Positions 18,201 through 26,934 are shown, counted from the stretch's first letter. The stretch is DNA of 44,974 bases from Bacteroidales bacterium (GCA_017962175.1 JAGCVU010000135.1:1-44974); one strand, 5' to 3'. Program-made: numbers and translations. The notes: a model not told the origin generated them from the letters alone.

Positions 18201-18594
18201 AGCAAACACCGCTCTTGACCCTGAACAACGCAAATACATTCCCGAAGGCGTTGACGATGGCATACTCACAGCCAAAGAAATTTCGCGTATGGATTTTAAA
18301 GGATTAGATTTGGTAGTAATGTCGGCATGTCAAACAGGATTAGGCGAGGTAACAAGCGAAGGCGTTTTCGGACTTCAACGCGGATTCAAAAAAGCCGGAG
18401 CTCAAACCATCGTAATGAGTCTCTGGAAAGTGAACGACAAGCCCACCAAAGAACTTATGACCGAGTTTTACCGCAACCTTGTAGCAGGCAAAAGCAAACG
18501 CGAAGCTTTTATCTCAGCACAAGACAAAATCCGCGTAAAATACATCGACCCAAAGATGTGGGCAGGATTTATAATGGTGGATGGAATTGAATAA
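15241..18594 (+). CDS. Exported TPR-CHAT caspase-like protease (12 TPR units)
   Basis: The 1117-residue paralogue of the preceding protein has a signal peptide (MKKIFLLILLVLPVIALP), an N-terminal TPR-like segment, and twelve TPR units (residues 105-604, positions 15553-17052). Most units are 42 residues; the third is 39 and the fourth 41. A helical linker and CHAT domain follow, with His949 (HIATHGF) and Cys1030 (MSACQTG). The CHAT region is almost the same as in the upstream gene, including 96 consecutive identical residues (17839-18126 here), while the TPR arrays differ widely. This suggests recent gene conversion of the catalytic end, with sensor arrays kept different. The stop is 1 nt from the stop of the convergent GH95 gene, leaving no room for a terminator. 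Confidence 0.92.
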   Translation: MKKIFLLILLVLPVIALPQSKEADKVYNKGVKLYEAKKYEQAITFFKQSDSLEKAQLHETDSNYHRSKLKIADCLGGIVDNKVENQNLSEAIKLQTEIVQIFKSIFGENHYIYANTLNYLAYYHYLMNNYTEAIRTGTRALEIYKTTLGEEHQNYVGLLNNLAHYNSDLGNNTEAIRLETIALEIRKKVLGENHPDYALLLNNLAYYYAHTDNYVEAIKLKTKAMEILGKEHPDYVTLLNDLAFYNYNIDNYAESIRLGTMAMETYKEVLGSEQYEYANSLDNLSVYYSAIGNYIEAIKYGAKALQLYKKILGVEHPVYATALDNLADYYSKIGHYSEAIRFATLAMNIKKKNYGEGNPDYAISLSHLAYYNYIIGNYTEAIRYETMATEISKKVFGEKTIEYANTLNNLASYYSTIGNFTEAISLVTKAMTIKKGLFGEEHPEYATSLSNLAVYYSETGNYTEAIRLEKIAMNIRKNVLGEDHSEYATSLNNLAYFYSELSDYSEAIRLSTIAMEIKKKALGEEHIEYATTLGNLACFYFENGKFEEATELGTLAKEIKEKILGKNHPDYAILLSNLIFSYLAINKYDDAINYTKQTYKCFSSIILEYFSSMTTKERSDVWKQYSIFFTNGLPYIAVQHHDATSTTLAYNGQVLSKGLLLNAELEIQKILEQSNDTTFVNLYYKIRQDRVILDNLYQIAPENREMDADSLAKVIDREEHILVQSSKELGDYTKNLSINWTDVQKKLKGNDVAIEFASFTDDKNLSVYIALVLKKGMTAPELVLLDYSDNDTIDYTTTTLYNKIWKPLDNYLQGVQNVYFSPSGKFHTIGIEYLSDDSGEIFAKKYNAYRLSSTRELAIDRVVNLNKKASVYGGIVYNFTQDDWQNVSEDAERAGITFLKGAKVESEEITNILSENSFNVEYGTDKAATEESFKKLSGSGIKILHIATHGFYEPESKEKSFANLLSSDDEHSQEDLSLSRSGLFFAGANTALDPEQRKYIPEGVDDGILTAKEISRMDFKGLDLVVMSACQTGLGEVTSEGVFGLQRGFKKAGAQTIVMSLWKVNDKPTKELMTEFYRNLVAGKSKREAFISAQDKIRVKYIDPKMWAGFIMVDGIE
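15553..17052 (+). repeat. Intragenic TPR repeat array, 12 units
   Basis: Twelve units of about 126 bp; the third and fourth are shortened to 39 and 41 residues. Units use NYTEAI or NYSEAI in place of the NYQEAI of the upstream gene, so each array seems to have evolved internally. Confidence 0.85.
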
Positions 18595-18595
18595 T

Positions 18596-20881
18596 CTACC
18601 GTTTCACCACCTCAATTTTCTCGTTGAGCGGATTATCAATATTTAAGTTTGTGATCTTGCCATTCTTCCATTCACAATCTACGGTAATTCCGCCACGAGC
18701 TTTGAGGCCGCGGAAATGTCCACTCTTCCACTCGTCGGGTATGGCAGGAAGTATGCGTATTATCCTTGTGCCGTCGGGTTTTACCTCGTGACTTTGCAAA
18801 AGCATCTCCATAATGCCTGCGCTGCCGCCAAAATTGCCGTCGATTTGAAACGGCGGATGCGAACAAAACAGATTGGCAAACGTACCCGCGCCATCGCCCG
18901 AATACGAAATGGTGTTGCCCCATTGGTCGGGTGCGCAAGTGGCAGTACGAACGGGTTTTAAAAGGTTTCTAAACAAACGGTAAGCGTGGTTACCATCGCC
19001 GAGACGTGCCCAAAAACATATTTTCCAAGCCATCGACCATCCTGTGCCATAATCGCCGCGACGTTTCAAGGTTTCTTTGGCGGCGGCATATAATTCGGGC
19101 GTGTTGATTGTGGTGCCGGGATAAAGTCCAAACAAATGGCTTACATGGCGGTGTGTGGGCTCTATCTCCTCGTAATCTTCCATCCATTCTTGCAAATAGC
19201 CGTTGGGCGAAATCTTCATTGGAGGCAGTTTTGCGGCGGTAGTTTTCAAAGTTTCGGCATAATCAGCATCAGTGTTGAGAATCTCAGCCGCTTGACTCAC
19301 AGCCGAAAAAATCTCCATACAAATCTGGGTATCCATCACAGGACCGGCGCACACACAGCAACGTTTGCCATTAAAGCGAAACGCATTTTCGGGCGAAGTG
19401 CTCGGACCCGTTACCAAATAGCCGTTGTATTCCAAAAGGTTTTGACGCAAAAATTCAGCCGCACCCTTAATCACGGGGTAAACGCGCTGCAAATATGCCG
19501 TATCCTTAGTAAAGAGAAAATGCTCCCAAAGTTGCAACGAAATCCATGCGCCGCCGGTGAATGTGGCACCCCAAGTAGGATTTTCGGCAGGAGCGGTAAA
19601 ATGCCAAGCATTTGCCAAAACGTGTCCAGCCCAACCACCTGTACCATAGAAAGTTTTGGCGGTTATTTCACCCGATGGTACAAGTTCCTCAACATATCGT
19701 GTAATGGGTTCGCTTAAATCCGAAAGATTGCCCGTTTCCATAAGCCAATGATTCATTTGTACATTGATATTCAGGTGATAATCGCCATTCCAAGCGGTGT
19801 GGAGAGCATCTGCCCAAATACCTTGAAGATTTGGCGGCAAATCGGCGTTAACACTCGAACAAATAAAGAGATAACGCCCAAATTGCAAATAGAGCGCGGC
19901 AGAATCCACATTAGCAATTTCGCCGTTGCTATCAGCCTTGCCCATTGCCACATCCACACGGTTGAAATATTTCTGATATTCGCGGATATGATGAGCTTCA
20001 AGATTGTCGATATTTTTGGTAGCCTCAGTTAAAACATTATCTACATAACCACGAAGCATTTCATAATCGCCGTTGTCTGCCACGTTGTTGATAATTTGAC
20101 GATAATTGGTGCGGGCATAGATTAATATAACAGCCTCATTATCGGAACGTTTAGCCACCTTAGCCTTAGCAAAAAACTTAACACCGTCTTTGCCGGGTTC
20201 GCCGCTATCTAACATTCCCGACATGGTGGCAATATTGTCGTCGTGGTAAAACACCTCTCCCCCACTCCGCTTAAAATCAAACGAAAACTTCAACGGCGCA
20301 CCTTTGGTTTCAAGTTTTACCACAATTACGCCATCGGCTATTGATGTAAAGTATGTCCGCTTAAACGTAGCCCTCTTGCCGTTATAATTAAAAGCAAACG
20401 CGGTGTTAGCCACAGCATTATTTAAAGAGAGTTTTCGACTGTAATCGTAATAAGCCGTATCGGAAAACATCTGAGAAAAATCAATTTCAAACCGTCCAAG
20501 CGTTTGATAGCAACCATAACGCGGATTTTCGCCGCCATTGCCGGTGCAGGTAAAATGCTCTTTCATAAGCTGTTCGGCGGCAAGATTATCGCCTTTGAGA
20601 AGTTTTTTGCGAATTTCGGGAAGATATTTCAATGCATCGCGGTTACTTGGGTCCCATTCAGAGCCGCTCCACATAGTTTCCTCGTTAAGCACAATGGTTT
20701 CTTTGGTGATTCCGCCATCGGGCATAGCACCAAGCGAACCGTTGCCAAGCGGCAAAGTTTCCTCCCACATAGATGCAGGATAGTTAAGATTAATATCAAG
20801 ATAATCAGACTGTTTATCTGTCTTATTTGAACCGCAGCTTAAAAGCAAAGTCAACGGCAAAAACCACAATATTTTCCGCAT
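18596..20881 (-). CDS. GH95 family alpha-L-fucosidase-like lipoprotein
   Basis: The 761-residue protein has a lipoprotein signal (LLLSC, Cys16) and the full GH95 plan. The N-terminal beta domain contains [11 protein letters not shown] and LNEETMWSG. The (alpha/alpha)6 catalytic domain contains [19 protein letters not shown] (Asn371 and Asn373, matching the catalytic asparagines of the family), SPENAF (Glu498) and [11 protein letters not shown] (Asp681), followed by a C-terminal beta domain. GH95 enzymes cleave alpha-1,2-fucose or related sugars from host glycans and plant xyloglucan; some act on galactose. The lipoprotein signal places it in the periplasm or on the outer membrane. No SusC/SusD pair is nearby, so it is not part of a visible polysaccharide-utilisation locus. 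Confidence 0.93.
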   Translation of the reverse strand: MRKILWFLPLTLLLSCGSNKTDKQSDYLDINLNYPASMWEETLPLGNGSLGAMPDGGITKETIVLNEETMWSGSEWDPSNRDALKYLPEIRKKLLKGDNLAAEQLMKEHFTCTGNGGENPRYGCYQTLGRFEIDFSQMFSDTAYYDYSRKLSLNNAVANTAFAFNYNGKRATFKRTYFTSIADGVIVVKLETKGAPLKFSFDFKRSGGEVFYHDDNIATMSGMLDSGEPGKDGVKFFAKAKVAKRSDNEAVILIYARTNYRQIINNVADNGDYEMLRGYVDNVLTEATKNIDNLEAHHIREYQKYFNRVDVAMGKADSNGEIANVDSAALYLQFGRYLFICSSVNADLPPNLQGIWADALHTAWNGDYHLNINVQMNHWLMETGNLSDLSEPITRYVEELVPSGEITAKTFYGTGGWAGHVLANAWHFTAPAENPTWGATFTGGAWISLQLWEHFLFTKDTAYLQRVYPVIKGAAEFLRQNLLEYNGYLVTGPSTSPENAFRFNGKRCCVCAGPVMDTQICMEIFSAVSQAAEILNTDADYAETLKTTAAKLPPMKISPNGYLQEWMEDYEEIEPTHRHVSHLFGLYPGTTINTPELYAAAKETLKRRGDYGTGWSMAWKICFWARLGDGNHAYRLFRNLLKPVRTATCAPDQWGNTISYSGDGAGTFANLFCSHPPFQIDGNFGGSAGIMEMLLQSHEVKPDGTRIIRILPAIPDEWKSGHFRGLKARGGITVDCEWKNGKITNLNIDNPLNEKIEVVKR

Positions 20882-20900
20882 AATGAATAAGTTTTTGGGG

Positions 20901-20908
20901 CAAATATA
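20901..20908 (-). promoter_or_regulatory. -7 box (TATATTTG) for the GH95 gene
   Basis: TATATTTG on the minus strand, about 20 nt before ATG 20881, back to back with the exonuclease promoter. Confidence 0.6.
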
Positions 20909-20920
20909 AGGAAAAAATCT

Positions 20921-20928
20921 TACATTTG
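20921..20928 (+). promoter_or_regulatory. -7 box (TACATTTG) for the exonuclease gene
   Basis: TACATTTG, 28 nt before ATG 20957. A TTTTTG about 24 nt upstream is a possible -33 element. Confidence 0.6.
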
Positions 20929-20956
20929 CAGCAATAAAAACGCAGCAAGCAAAGGC

Positions 20957-21448
20957 ATGAAAGATTTTGCAGCAATAGATTTTGAAACGGCAAACAACGA
21001 ACGCTCGTCGGTATGTTCGGTGGGCATTGTGATTGTTCGCGATGGGGAAATTGCCGATTCGTTTTATTCGTTAATTCAGCCAGAACCAAACTATTACAAC
21101 TATTGGTGTTCAAAAGTTCACGGACTTTGTAGCCTCGACACCGACAATGCACCCGTTTTTCCAAAGGTATGGGCGCAAGTAGAGCCAAAAATAAAAGGAT
21201 TGCCTTTGGTAGCTCACAATAGCCGTTTCGACGAAGGTTGCCTCAAAGCCGTTTTTAGAGTTTATCAAATGGATTATCCTGATTATGAGTTTTTTGATAC
21301 GCTTAAATTTTCGCGTCGAGCATTTCCCAAATTAGCAAACCATCAGCTCCACACCGTTGCCGCCGCCTGTGGTTTCCACCTCCAAGACCATCACAACGCC
21401 CTTGCCGATGCAGAAGCTTGTGCGTGGATAGCAAGGGAGATATTATAA
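20957..21448 (+). CDS. DnaQ-like DEDDh 3'-5' exonuclease
   Basis: The 163-residue single-domain protein belongs to the DNA polymerase III epsilon / exonuclease superfamily. All four metal-binding acids and the catalytic histidine are visible: Asp8 and Glu10 (AIDFETAN), Asp92 (AHNSRFDEG), His146 and Asp151 ([10 protein letters not shown]). The length suits the stand-alone exonucleases common in Bacteroidota rather than the replicative proofreading subunit, because no polymerase-binding tail follows. Substrate (DNA or short RNA) cannot be decided. It is convergent with the AAA_14 gene, whose stop is 31 nt away. Confidence 0.9.
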   Translation: MKDFAAIDFETANNERSSVCSVGIVIVRDGEIADSFYSLIQPEPNYYNYWCSKVHGLCSLDTDNAPVFPKVWAQVEPKIKGLPLVAHNSRFDEGCLKAVFRVYQMDYPDYEFFDTLKFSRRAFPKLANHQLHTVAAACGFHLQDHHNALADAEACAWIAREIL

Positions 21449-21479
21449 AATATATTATTCTCTAATTATCAACAAATTA

Positions 21480-22805
21480 CTATAAAAAAGGAGTAAAATA
21501 CACAGGCATACAAACCGTTTCGCCGTCTTTATAATAGTCCTTGGTGTATAGGAGAATCCTCTCCCCTATTCGCGAAGAAAACTTCTTGCAAAACTCGTCT
21601 AACGATTTGTGAGTTTTATAACCAGAAGATTTAACTTCGAGAGGAACTAATTTGTTGCCACGAGAAAGAAGAAAATCAACTTCATAATTGTGTTTTTCGG
21701 TTTCGGTGGGAAATGTATAATAATATAATTCGTTATCAGAAACCCTGAGCATCTGAGCCACAAGGTTTTCGTAAACATATCCAAGGTTAGCCTCCAACTT
21801 GTCGGAAAGAAGTTTATTATAAATTACATTTTCGGTAAAAGCCTTATCCCAAAAAGCGAGGGTTACAAAAAGTCCGGTATCAAGTAGATACATTTTAAAC
21901 GCGTCCATGCTACGGTTCATACCCAATCCCACGCGGGGGTCAGTAGCATGAAAAGCCAAATCTACCGCCATACTTTCTTTCATTTCATTTATTAAAACGG
22001 CAATATCATCGGTGCGTTTGCGGTTGATGGCGGTTTCAACAAGATACCTCGAAGCGTTTCCCGTAAGTTGCGACGGAATATTCTTAAAAATCATCGAGGC
22101 TCGACCTGTCGGGTCTATTTTCATAAAATCACCATCATACAAGTCGATAATATCGCGTTTTATGCGGTCAACCTCTTGCAAGTTGTTTTTTGACAAATAC
22201 TCGTTCACCGATTGAGGCATACCGCCTACAAGCATATAAAGCCTTAAATCACGCATAGTTTTTCGGTGAGCCGGTCCAAGCGGAAGACGTTTTTCGTAAA
22301 ACATACGCAAAAACTTAAATCCAGCTTCATTGCCCGTAGCCCAAAGAAATTCCTCAAAGTCCAACGGATGAAGAACCAATTTTTCTTCTTCACTCGGAAT
22401 TATGATATTTTGAACGTTTTTCCTTATTGAAATTAACGAACCTGTTTCTATATAATCGTACCTGCCGTCTTTTACCAAATGCTTTATAGCCTGACGCGCA
22501 GGAGGAAAATTTTGAACTTCATCGAATACAATCGCACTTTCACGATTATACAACGTTATACCCGTTTCCTGTTGTAAATTCATAAAAAAATAATCCAAGC
22601 TACTTAAATCATCGAATAGTTGCATTATTTTCTTGTTCTTTGTGGAAAAATCGATTAGAATATAAGACTTGTATTCATGTTTAGCAAACTCCTCTACAAG
22701 GGTAGATTTACCCACACGTCGAGCACCTTTTATCAACAATGCAGTAGAGCCATTGCGCTGTTTCCATTCCAACATTTTGTCGTATAACTTACGCTTGAAT
22801 ATCAT
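21480..22805 (-). CDS. AAA_14 / DUF4143 ATP-binding protein
   Basis: The 441-residue protein has an N-terminal AAA domain with Walker A KGARRVGKSTL and Walker B AIVFDEVQNFP, and a C-terminal DUF4143 region. The C-terminal region carries a PD-(D/E)XK-like core, NYEVDFLLSRG followed by VPLEVKSSG. These genes are very common and multicopy in anaerobic bacteria. Their role is not known; suggestions include nuclease, toxin-antitoxin or selfish-element functions. ATG 22805 is preferred to TTG 22811. The gene is preceded by a well-spaced promoter, and the 33-bp tandem repeats overlap its -33 element. Its position just downstream of AtpI, where atp genes might be expected, suggests it may have inserted there. 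Confidence 0.9.
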   Translation of the reverse strand: MIFKRKLYDKMLEWKQRNGSTALLIKGARRVGKSTLVEEFAKHEYKSYILIDFSTKNKKIMQLFDDLSSLDYFFMNLQQETGITLYNRESAIVFDEVQNFPPARQAIKHLVKDGRYDYIETGSLISIRKNVQNIIIPSEEEKLVLHPLDFEEFLWATGNEAGFKFLRMFYEKRLPLGPAHRKTMRDLRLYMLVGGMPQSVNEYLSKNNLQEVDRIKRDIIDLYDGDFMKIDPTGRASMIFKNIPSQLTGNASRYLVETAINRKRTDDIAVLINEMKESMAVDLAFHATDPRVGLGMNRSMDAFKMYLLDTGLFVTLAFWDKAFTENVIYNKLLSDKLEANLGYVYENLVAQMLRVSDNELYYYTFPTETEKHNYEVDFLLSRGNKLVPLEVKSSGYKTHKSLDEFCKKFSSRIGERILLYTKDYYKDGETVCMPVYFTPFL

Positions 22806-22832
22806 AGCCAATTAAGTTTTTGATTAACAGCA

Positions 22833-22864
22833 CAAAAATAAATAAAATATTACTTTTCTCAAAA
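22833..22864 (-). promoter_or_regulatory. Promoter of the AAA_14 gene (-33 TTTTG, -7 TATTTTTG)
   Basis: On the minus strand TTTTG (22864-22860) is followed after exactly 19 nt by TATTTTTG (22840-22833), a near-ideal Bacteroidota promoter. The -33 TTTTG is part of the first 33-bp repeat, so the repeats carry extra copies of this element upstream. Confidence 0.7.
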
Positions 22865-22941
22865 TGTTTTTTGCCAAAAATCGAACTTTTCTCAAAATGT
22901 TTTTCGTTAAAAATCGAACTTTTCTCAAAATGTTTGAGAAA
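22852..22941. repeat. 33-bp direct tandem repeat, about 2.7 copies
   Basis: Copies at 22852-22884 and 22885-22917 are head to tail, with a partial third copy from 22918 to 22941. The shared core is ACTTTTCTCAAAATGTTTTT and the unit ends in AAAAATCGA. The array lies between AtpI and the AAA_14 gene and overlaps the promoter of the latter. Confidence 0.9.
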
Positions 22942-22952
22942 TTTCCCCTCCC

Positions 22953-23339
22953 CTACTTATCCTTTCTTCCAAAAAATCTCAACAAAAACATCGTATCCAT
23001 TATGGCATACACCAAATACACCGACATAAAGAATATCACAAATGGCATGCGGGATTCTTGGGCAATGTTGACATATGCCGACATTAAAAACACAAAATAC
23101 AATATCAACTTCAATACCGTAGAAAGCATAAAAACGCCGGAGAAATTAGCAAATTTGGAATATTTGGGTCGAGTGATTACCAATGCCGATAAAATGCTAA
23201 TAGCGGCAAAAAAAGCCGGTGTGGCAAACACTGCCCACGATGATTTGGCAGGTATTATCAAAAGAAAGATTATTGCGGCTAAAACTGTGCATATTGCCGC
23301 CACTATAATGTATTTGGTTAATTGGTTTTGCATTTTCAC
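22953..23339 (-). CDS. AtpI-like ATP synthase accessory membrane protein
   Basis: The 128-residue protein has four hydrophobic segments (about 9-28, 38-56, 69-90, 99-117), the size and layout of ATP synthase protein I-like proteins. No sharper motif is visible; the call rests on topology and on the AtpZ and bactofilin genes before it. GTG 23339 is proposed as start because it overlaps the stop of the AtpZ gene in a GTGA arrangement; ATG 23333 is the alternative. The family assists assembly of the Fo c-ring. The expected next gene, atpB, is not found; repeats and an AAA_14 gene follow instead. Confidence 0.7.
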   Translation of the reverse strand: MKMQNQLTKYIIVAAICTVLAAIIFLLIIPAKSSWAVFATPAFFAAISILSALVITRPKYSKFANFSGVFMLSTVLKLILYFVFLMSAYVNIAQESRMPFVIFFMSVYLVYAIMDTMFLLRFFGRKDK

Positions 23340-23542
23340 TTCTTAATTATATTCTTGATAAACAAATATATACCCGCCGCCACCGACAATAATGATGCTA
23401 CCACAGTGATAATGGGTTTGGTGGCAAAATAATCGTCTGCCCAAACACCTGCCAATACACCTATAACAATTACGGCTGCCATCTCAAAGGCAGCCGTAGT
23501 GTATTTTGCAACGTCGCGGAGGTTGTCGCTATCTTTTTTCAA
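23336..23542 (-). CDS. AtpZ/AtpI-family small membrane protein
   Basis: A 68-residue protein with two membrane helices (about 20-38 and 44-62) separated by a short loop, the hallmark of AtpZ-like Fo accessory subunits. The key stretch is FEMAAVIVIGVLAGVWADDY. No ATG fits. A TTG at 23542, 4 nt after the bactofilin stop and followed by KKDSDNLRD, gives the usual length. Longer readings into the bactofilin gene would add an unlikely N-terminus. Homologues work with AtpI in ATP synthase assembly or Mg2+ uptake. Confidence 0.78.
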   Translation of the reverse strand: MKKDSDNLRDVAKYTTAAFEMAAVIVIGVLAGVWADDYFATKPIITVVASLLSVAAGIYLFIKNIIKK

Positions 23543-23546
23543 GATT

Positions 23547-23924
23547 TTACTTTTTAATTGCAGCGTTAGCAGCAGCTGAATCTTTAGAATCCATCTGGCA
23601 TGTGCCGGTGAATATAGCGCCCTCTTCGATAATGATTTTCGACGTGTCGATGTCGCCGTGTACAATTGCGGTATCTTTGAGCTCAAGAAGTTCAACTACC
23701 GAAAGCTTGCCATCTACCTTGCCGCTGATGTTTGCCACCTTGCAAGATATTTCGCCTTCTACCACGCCCGATTTGTCGATTACAAGACGTTCGGTAAGGC
23801 TGATGTTGCCTTTGAGTTTGCCGGCGATACGTACACTGCCGTTTGACTTGATTTCGCCTACGAACTCTGTTCCAAAGGCGATTATGCTCGTATTATTTAC
23901 TTGGTCTGTTTCAATCTTTGCCAT
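23547..23924 (-). CDS. Bactofilin (polymer-forming cytoskeletal protein)
   Basis: The 125-residue protein has a central right-handed beta-helix of short repeats, such as GSVRIAGKLKGNISLTERL and KSGVVEGEISC, flanked by short disordered ends. This is the normal bactofilin size. Bactofilins polymerise without nucleotide and organise cell-wall or envelope sites. It starts 60 nt after the accC stop. The next gene begins 4 nt downstream, so bactofilin, AtpZ and AtpI form a tight transcription unit. Confidence 0.92.
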   Translation of the reverse strand: MAKIETDQVNNTSIIAFGTEFVGEIKSNGSVRIAGKLKGNISLTERLVIDKSGVVEGEISCKVANISGKVDGKLSVVELLELKDTAIVHGDIDTSKIIIEEGAIFTGTCQMDSKDSAAANAAIKK

Positions 23925-23983
23925 ACGTTAAGAGATATTAGTTAATTTTTCGGCGCAATTTAGAAATAATTTTTCAAATTGTG

Positions 23984-25333
23984 CTACTCTTCGGGCGATT
24001 TTATTTCAAAATCTTCCATAAATTTGGTTGTGTACTCTCCAGCACAGAAACGCGGGTCGCTCATAAGTTGCAGATGGAAAGGCGCTGTGGTCTTTACACC
24101 TTCTACCACGAGTTCAAACAATGCACGTTTCATTTTGGCTATGGCTTCCTCACGAGTTTGTGCTACGGCTACAAGTTTTATAATCATTGAATCGTAGTAC
24201 GAAGGAATCTGATAACCTGTATAGATGTGAGTATCCACCCTTATGCCGTTGCCGCCGGGAAGGTGCAAACCTGTAATTTTGCCGGGACATGGACGAAATC
24301 CGTTAAACGGGTCTTCGGCATTGATGCGGCACTCAATAGCGTGAGCCTGAGGATAATAGTTGCGTGTGGAGATTTTGGCTCCGGCTGCAATGCGAATCTG
24401 TTCTTTAATAAGGTCAAGATTGGTAACTTCCTCAGTAATACCGTGTTCTACTTGAATACGAGTATTCATTTCCATAAAGTAGAAATTGCGGTGAGCATCT
24501 ACAAGAAACTCTACTGTGCCTACGCCTTCGTATTTGATAGCACGAGCGGCTTTGCAGGCTGCCTCTCCCATTTTGTGACGAAGTTCTTCGGTCATAAAGG
24601 GCGAAGGAGTTTCTTCAAGAAGTTTCTGATGACGGCGTTGAATAGAGCAATCGCGTTCCGAAAGGTGACAAACGTTGCCATACTGGTCGCCGGCAATCTG
24701 AATTTCTATATGGTGGGGTTCTTCAATAAATTTTTCAAGGTAAACGGCGTCGTTGGCAAACGATGCTGCGGCTTCTTGACGGGCTGCGTTCCAAAGGTGT
24801 TCAAATTCGTCTTCGTTGCGAATAATGCGCATACCTTTGCCGCCTCCGCCTGCTGTGGCTTTAAGCATTACGGGGTAGCCAATGCGTTTTGCCTCGGCTT
24901 TGCCTTGTTCCATGGTTTCGAGCAAACCTTCTGTACCGGGGGTAACGGGTACTCCGTGCTCTGTCATGGTTTTGCGGGCAGTGGCTTTGTCGCCCATCAT
25001 CACAATTTGCTCGGCAGTGGGACCAATAAATTTGATTCCGTGCTCGGTGCAAATGCGTGCAAATTTGGCGTTTTCAGAAAGAAAACCATAACCGGGGTGA
25101 ATAGCGTCGGCGTTGGTAATCTCGGCAACTGAAATCAACGCAGGTATATTCAAATACGACTTTGACGATGGCGGATTACCAATACATACAGCCTCGTCGG
25201 CAAACTTCACGTGGAGCGAGTCGCGGTCGGCGGTGGAGTATACTGCCACGGTTTTGATGCCCATCTCTTTGCAAGTGCGGATAATACGCAGGGCAATCTC
25301 GCCACGATTGGCAATTAATATCTTTTTAAACAT
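23984..25333 (-). CDS. accC: Biotin carboxylase subunit of acetyl-CoA carboxylase
   Basis: The 449-residue ATP-grasp enzyme carboxylates biotin on the carrier protein, the first step of malonyl-CoA formation. Visible landmarks are the N-terminal [25 protein letters not shown], the glycine-rich ATP loop GGGGKGMRI, and the catalytic segment [11 protein letters not shown]. The residue after that segment is Gly, where Pro is usual. It starts 17 nt after accB, confirming a shared operon. The length matches AccC. A pyruvate or propionyl-CoA carboxylase subunit is less likely given the fabH-accB context. Confidence 0.96.
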   Translation of the reverse strand: MFKKILIANRGEIALRIIRTCKEMGIKTVAVYSTADRDSLHVKFADEAVCIGNPPSSKSYLNIPALISVAEITNADAIHPGYGFLSENAKFARICTEHGIKFIGPTAEQIVMMGDKATARKTMTEHGVPVTPGTEGLLETMEQGKAEAKRIGYPVMLKATAGGGGKGMRIIRNEDEFEHLWNAARQEAAASFANDAVYLEKFIEEPHHIEIQIAGDQYGNVCHLSERDCSIQRRHQKLLEETPSPFMTEELRHKMGEAACKAARAIKYEGVGTVEFLVDAHRNFYFMEMNTRIQVEHGITEEVTNLDLIKEQIRIAAGAKISTRNYYPQAHAIECRINAEDPFNGFRPCPGKITGLHLPGGNGIRVDTHIYTGYQIPSYYDSMIIKLVAVAQTREEAIAKMKRALFELVVEGVKTTAPFHLQLMSDPRFCAGEYTTKFMEDFEIKSPEE

Positions 25334-25350
25334 ATCCTATTCAGACTTAA

Positions 25351-25860
25351 TTAGGGTTCGATAAGGAAAAGAGGCTGGTCAAACTCTACAGGAGTGCCTT
25401 CTTCTACAAGTATTTTAGCAATTTTGCCCGAAACTTCAGATTCAATTTCGTTGAAAAGTTTCATAGCCTCAATGATGCAAAGTACCTGACCTTTGGTAAC
25501 TTCGTCGCCTACATTCACATAAATAGGTTTGTCGGGCGAAGGACGGCGGTAGAATGTTCCTACCATAGGAGCCTTCACTGTGAGGAATTTTTTCTCGTCG
25601 GCTTGGGCGTTTTCGCGATACTCTATGGGAGTAGTTGTGGTGGTAGCAGCTGAGATAGGCGAACCCATCTGTTGAGCCATACCCGAAATCATAGGCATCT
25701 GGAAAGCGGGCATTTGAAAGTTTTCACCATGGGCGATATCTTTGTCGCCGGCAGGGAATTTTACGTTGAGTTTCATGTCGTCGGTCTGAATGTCTACTTC
25801 TGAAATACCGATTCGAGAAACGGCTTTGATAAAATCTTGTACTTCCTTTAAATTTGCCAT
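25351..25860 (-). CDS. accB: Biotin carboxyl carrier protein of acetyl-CoA carboxylase
   Basis: The 169-residue protein has an N-terminal helical part, a Thr/Ala-rich linker (about 60-90) and a C-terminal biotinyl domain. The biotinylation motif is EAMKLFNEI with Lys134. It carries carboxybiotin between AccC and the carboxyltransferase. It lies between fabH (46 nt upstream) and accC (17 nt downstream). Confidence 0.96.
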   Translation of the reverse strand: MANLKEVQDFIKAVSRIGISEVDIQTDDMKLNVKFPAGDKDIAHGENFQMPAFQMPMISGMAQQMGSPISAATTTTTPIEYRENAQADEKKFLTVKAPMVGTFYRRPSPDKPIYVNVGDEVTKGQVLCIIEAMKLFNEIESEVSGKIAKILVEEGTPVEFDQPLFLIEP

Positions 25861-25906
25861 AATATGTTTATTTTTTTATTAATATTCAAACTAATTTACT
25901 GTATCA

Positions 25907-26902
25907 CTACGAGTTATAAGCCCATTTTAGGTAAAGAGCACCCCATGTAAAACCTGCTCCAAAGGCCGAAATAATGATATTGTCGCCTTTTTTGAGTTGT
26001 TTTTCCCACTCGCAAAGACAAATGGGAATTGTGGCAGAAGTGGTGTTGCCATAACGCTGTATATTAATCATTACTTTTTCGGGGGGCAATTCCATGCGAC
26101 GTGCAGTGGCATCTATAATGCGAAGATTTGCCTGATGCGGCACAAGCCATGCAATATCGTCGGCGGTAAGATTGTTTCGTTGCATAATTTCTGCCGAAAC
26201 ATCTGCCATATGGGTAACAGCTGCTTTAAACACTGGTTGACCTTCTTGGTAAACAAAATGTTCGCGGTTTTGGACAGTTTCGATAGATGGCGGACGTAGC
26301 GAACCACCCGATTTCATATGCAAATATTTTGTACCAGAGCCATCAACGCGGAGAATGTAATCCAAAAGGCCGAAATTATCGTCGGTAGGTTCTAACAACA
26401 CAGCCGCAGCACCGTCGCCAAAAAGCGGACAGGTTTTGCGGTCTTGATAATCGGTAATAGCCGACATTTTTTCGCTACTTACCAAAATCACCTTTTTTTC
26501 TACACCCGATTGAATAAACTTAGAGGCTGTTACTAAGCCGTTTAAAAAGCCGGAACAAGCAGCATGAAGGTCGAACGAATAGGCATTACGCATACCTACC
26601 ATATCACAAATTTGGATTCCCGAAGCGGGGAATACCATATCAGGAGTGGTAGTGGTACATATTACCATATCGATTTCCATGGGGTCGAGGTTCTTTTTTT
26701 GTAAAAGATCCTTTACAGCCATAGCACCCATAAAAGAGGTGGCTTTGTCATTGTCTTTGAGTATTCTGCGCTCCTTGATACCTACGTGCGAAGTAATCCA
26801 CTCATCGCTCGTGTCGAGCATCTGAGACAGTTCGTCGTTGGTGAGCCGGTACTCAGGCACATACATACCTACCCCGGTAATAACAGCGTTTGTTTTTGCC
26901 AT
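25907..26902 (-). CDS. fabH: 3-oxoacyl-[ACP] synthase III (KAS III)
   Basis: The 331-residue condensing enzyme starts fatty-acid synthesis by joining acetyl-CoA to malonyl-ACP. The full catalytic triad is visible: Cys116 (LHAACSGF), His256 (VPHQANLRI) and Asn286 (RYGNTTSA). The C-terminal GAGFTWGA is typical. ATG 26902 was chosen because [12 protein letters not shown] is the usual opening; the 22 residues upstream in frame cover the promoter. It has its own promoter with a direct repeat across the spacer and the -33 element. plsX, found between rpmF and fabH in many bacteria, is absent here. Confidence 0.96.
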   Translation of the reverse strand: MAKTNAVITGVGMYVPEYRLTNDELSQMLDTSDEWITSHVGIKERRILKDNDKATSFMGAMAVKDLLQKKNLDPMEIDMVICTTTTPDMVFPASGIQICDMVGMRNAYSFDLHAACSGFLNGLVTASKFIQSGVEKKVILVSSEKMSAITDYQDRKTCPLFGDGAAAVLLEPTDDNFGLLDYILRVDGSGTKYLHMKSGGSLRPPSIETVQNREHFVYQEGQPVFKAAVTHMADVSAEIMQRNNLTADDIAWLVPHQANLRIIDATARRMELPPEKVMINIQRYGNTTSATIPICLCEWEKQLKKGDNIIISAFGAGFTWGALYLKWAYNS

Positions 26903-26934
26903 AAAGAGAATTTTTCTGAAAAAAACAAAAAAGA

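Noticed and set aside
12377..18594. Type III-E CRISPR (Craspase-like) locus suggested by TPR-CHAT
   Set aside because: No CRISPR array, no Cas7-11-like effector and no reverse transcriptase or Cas1 is present, and both CHAT proteins carry signal peptides.
22864..23346. Plus-strand reading frame of 160 codons beginning in the 33-bp repeats
   Set aside because: It lies opposite the AtpI-like gene, whose four hydrophobic segments and coupled start make the minus strand the coding one. The N-terminus merely translates the tandem repeat.
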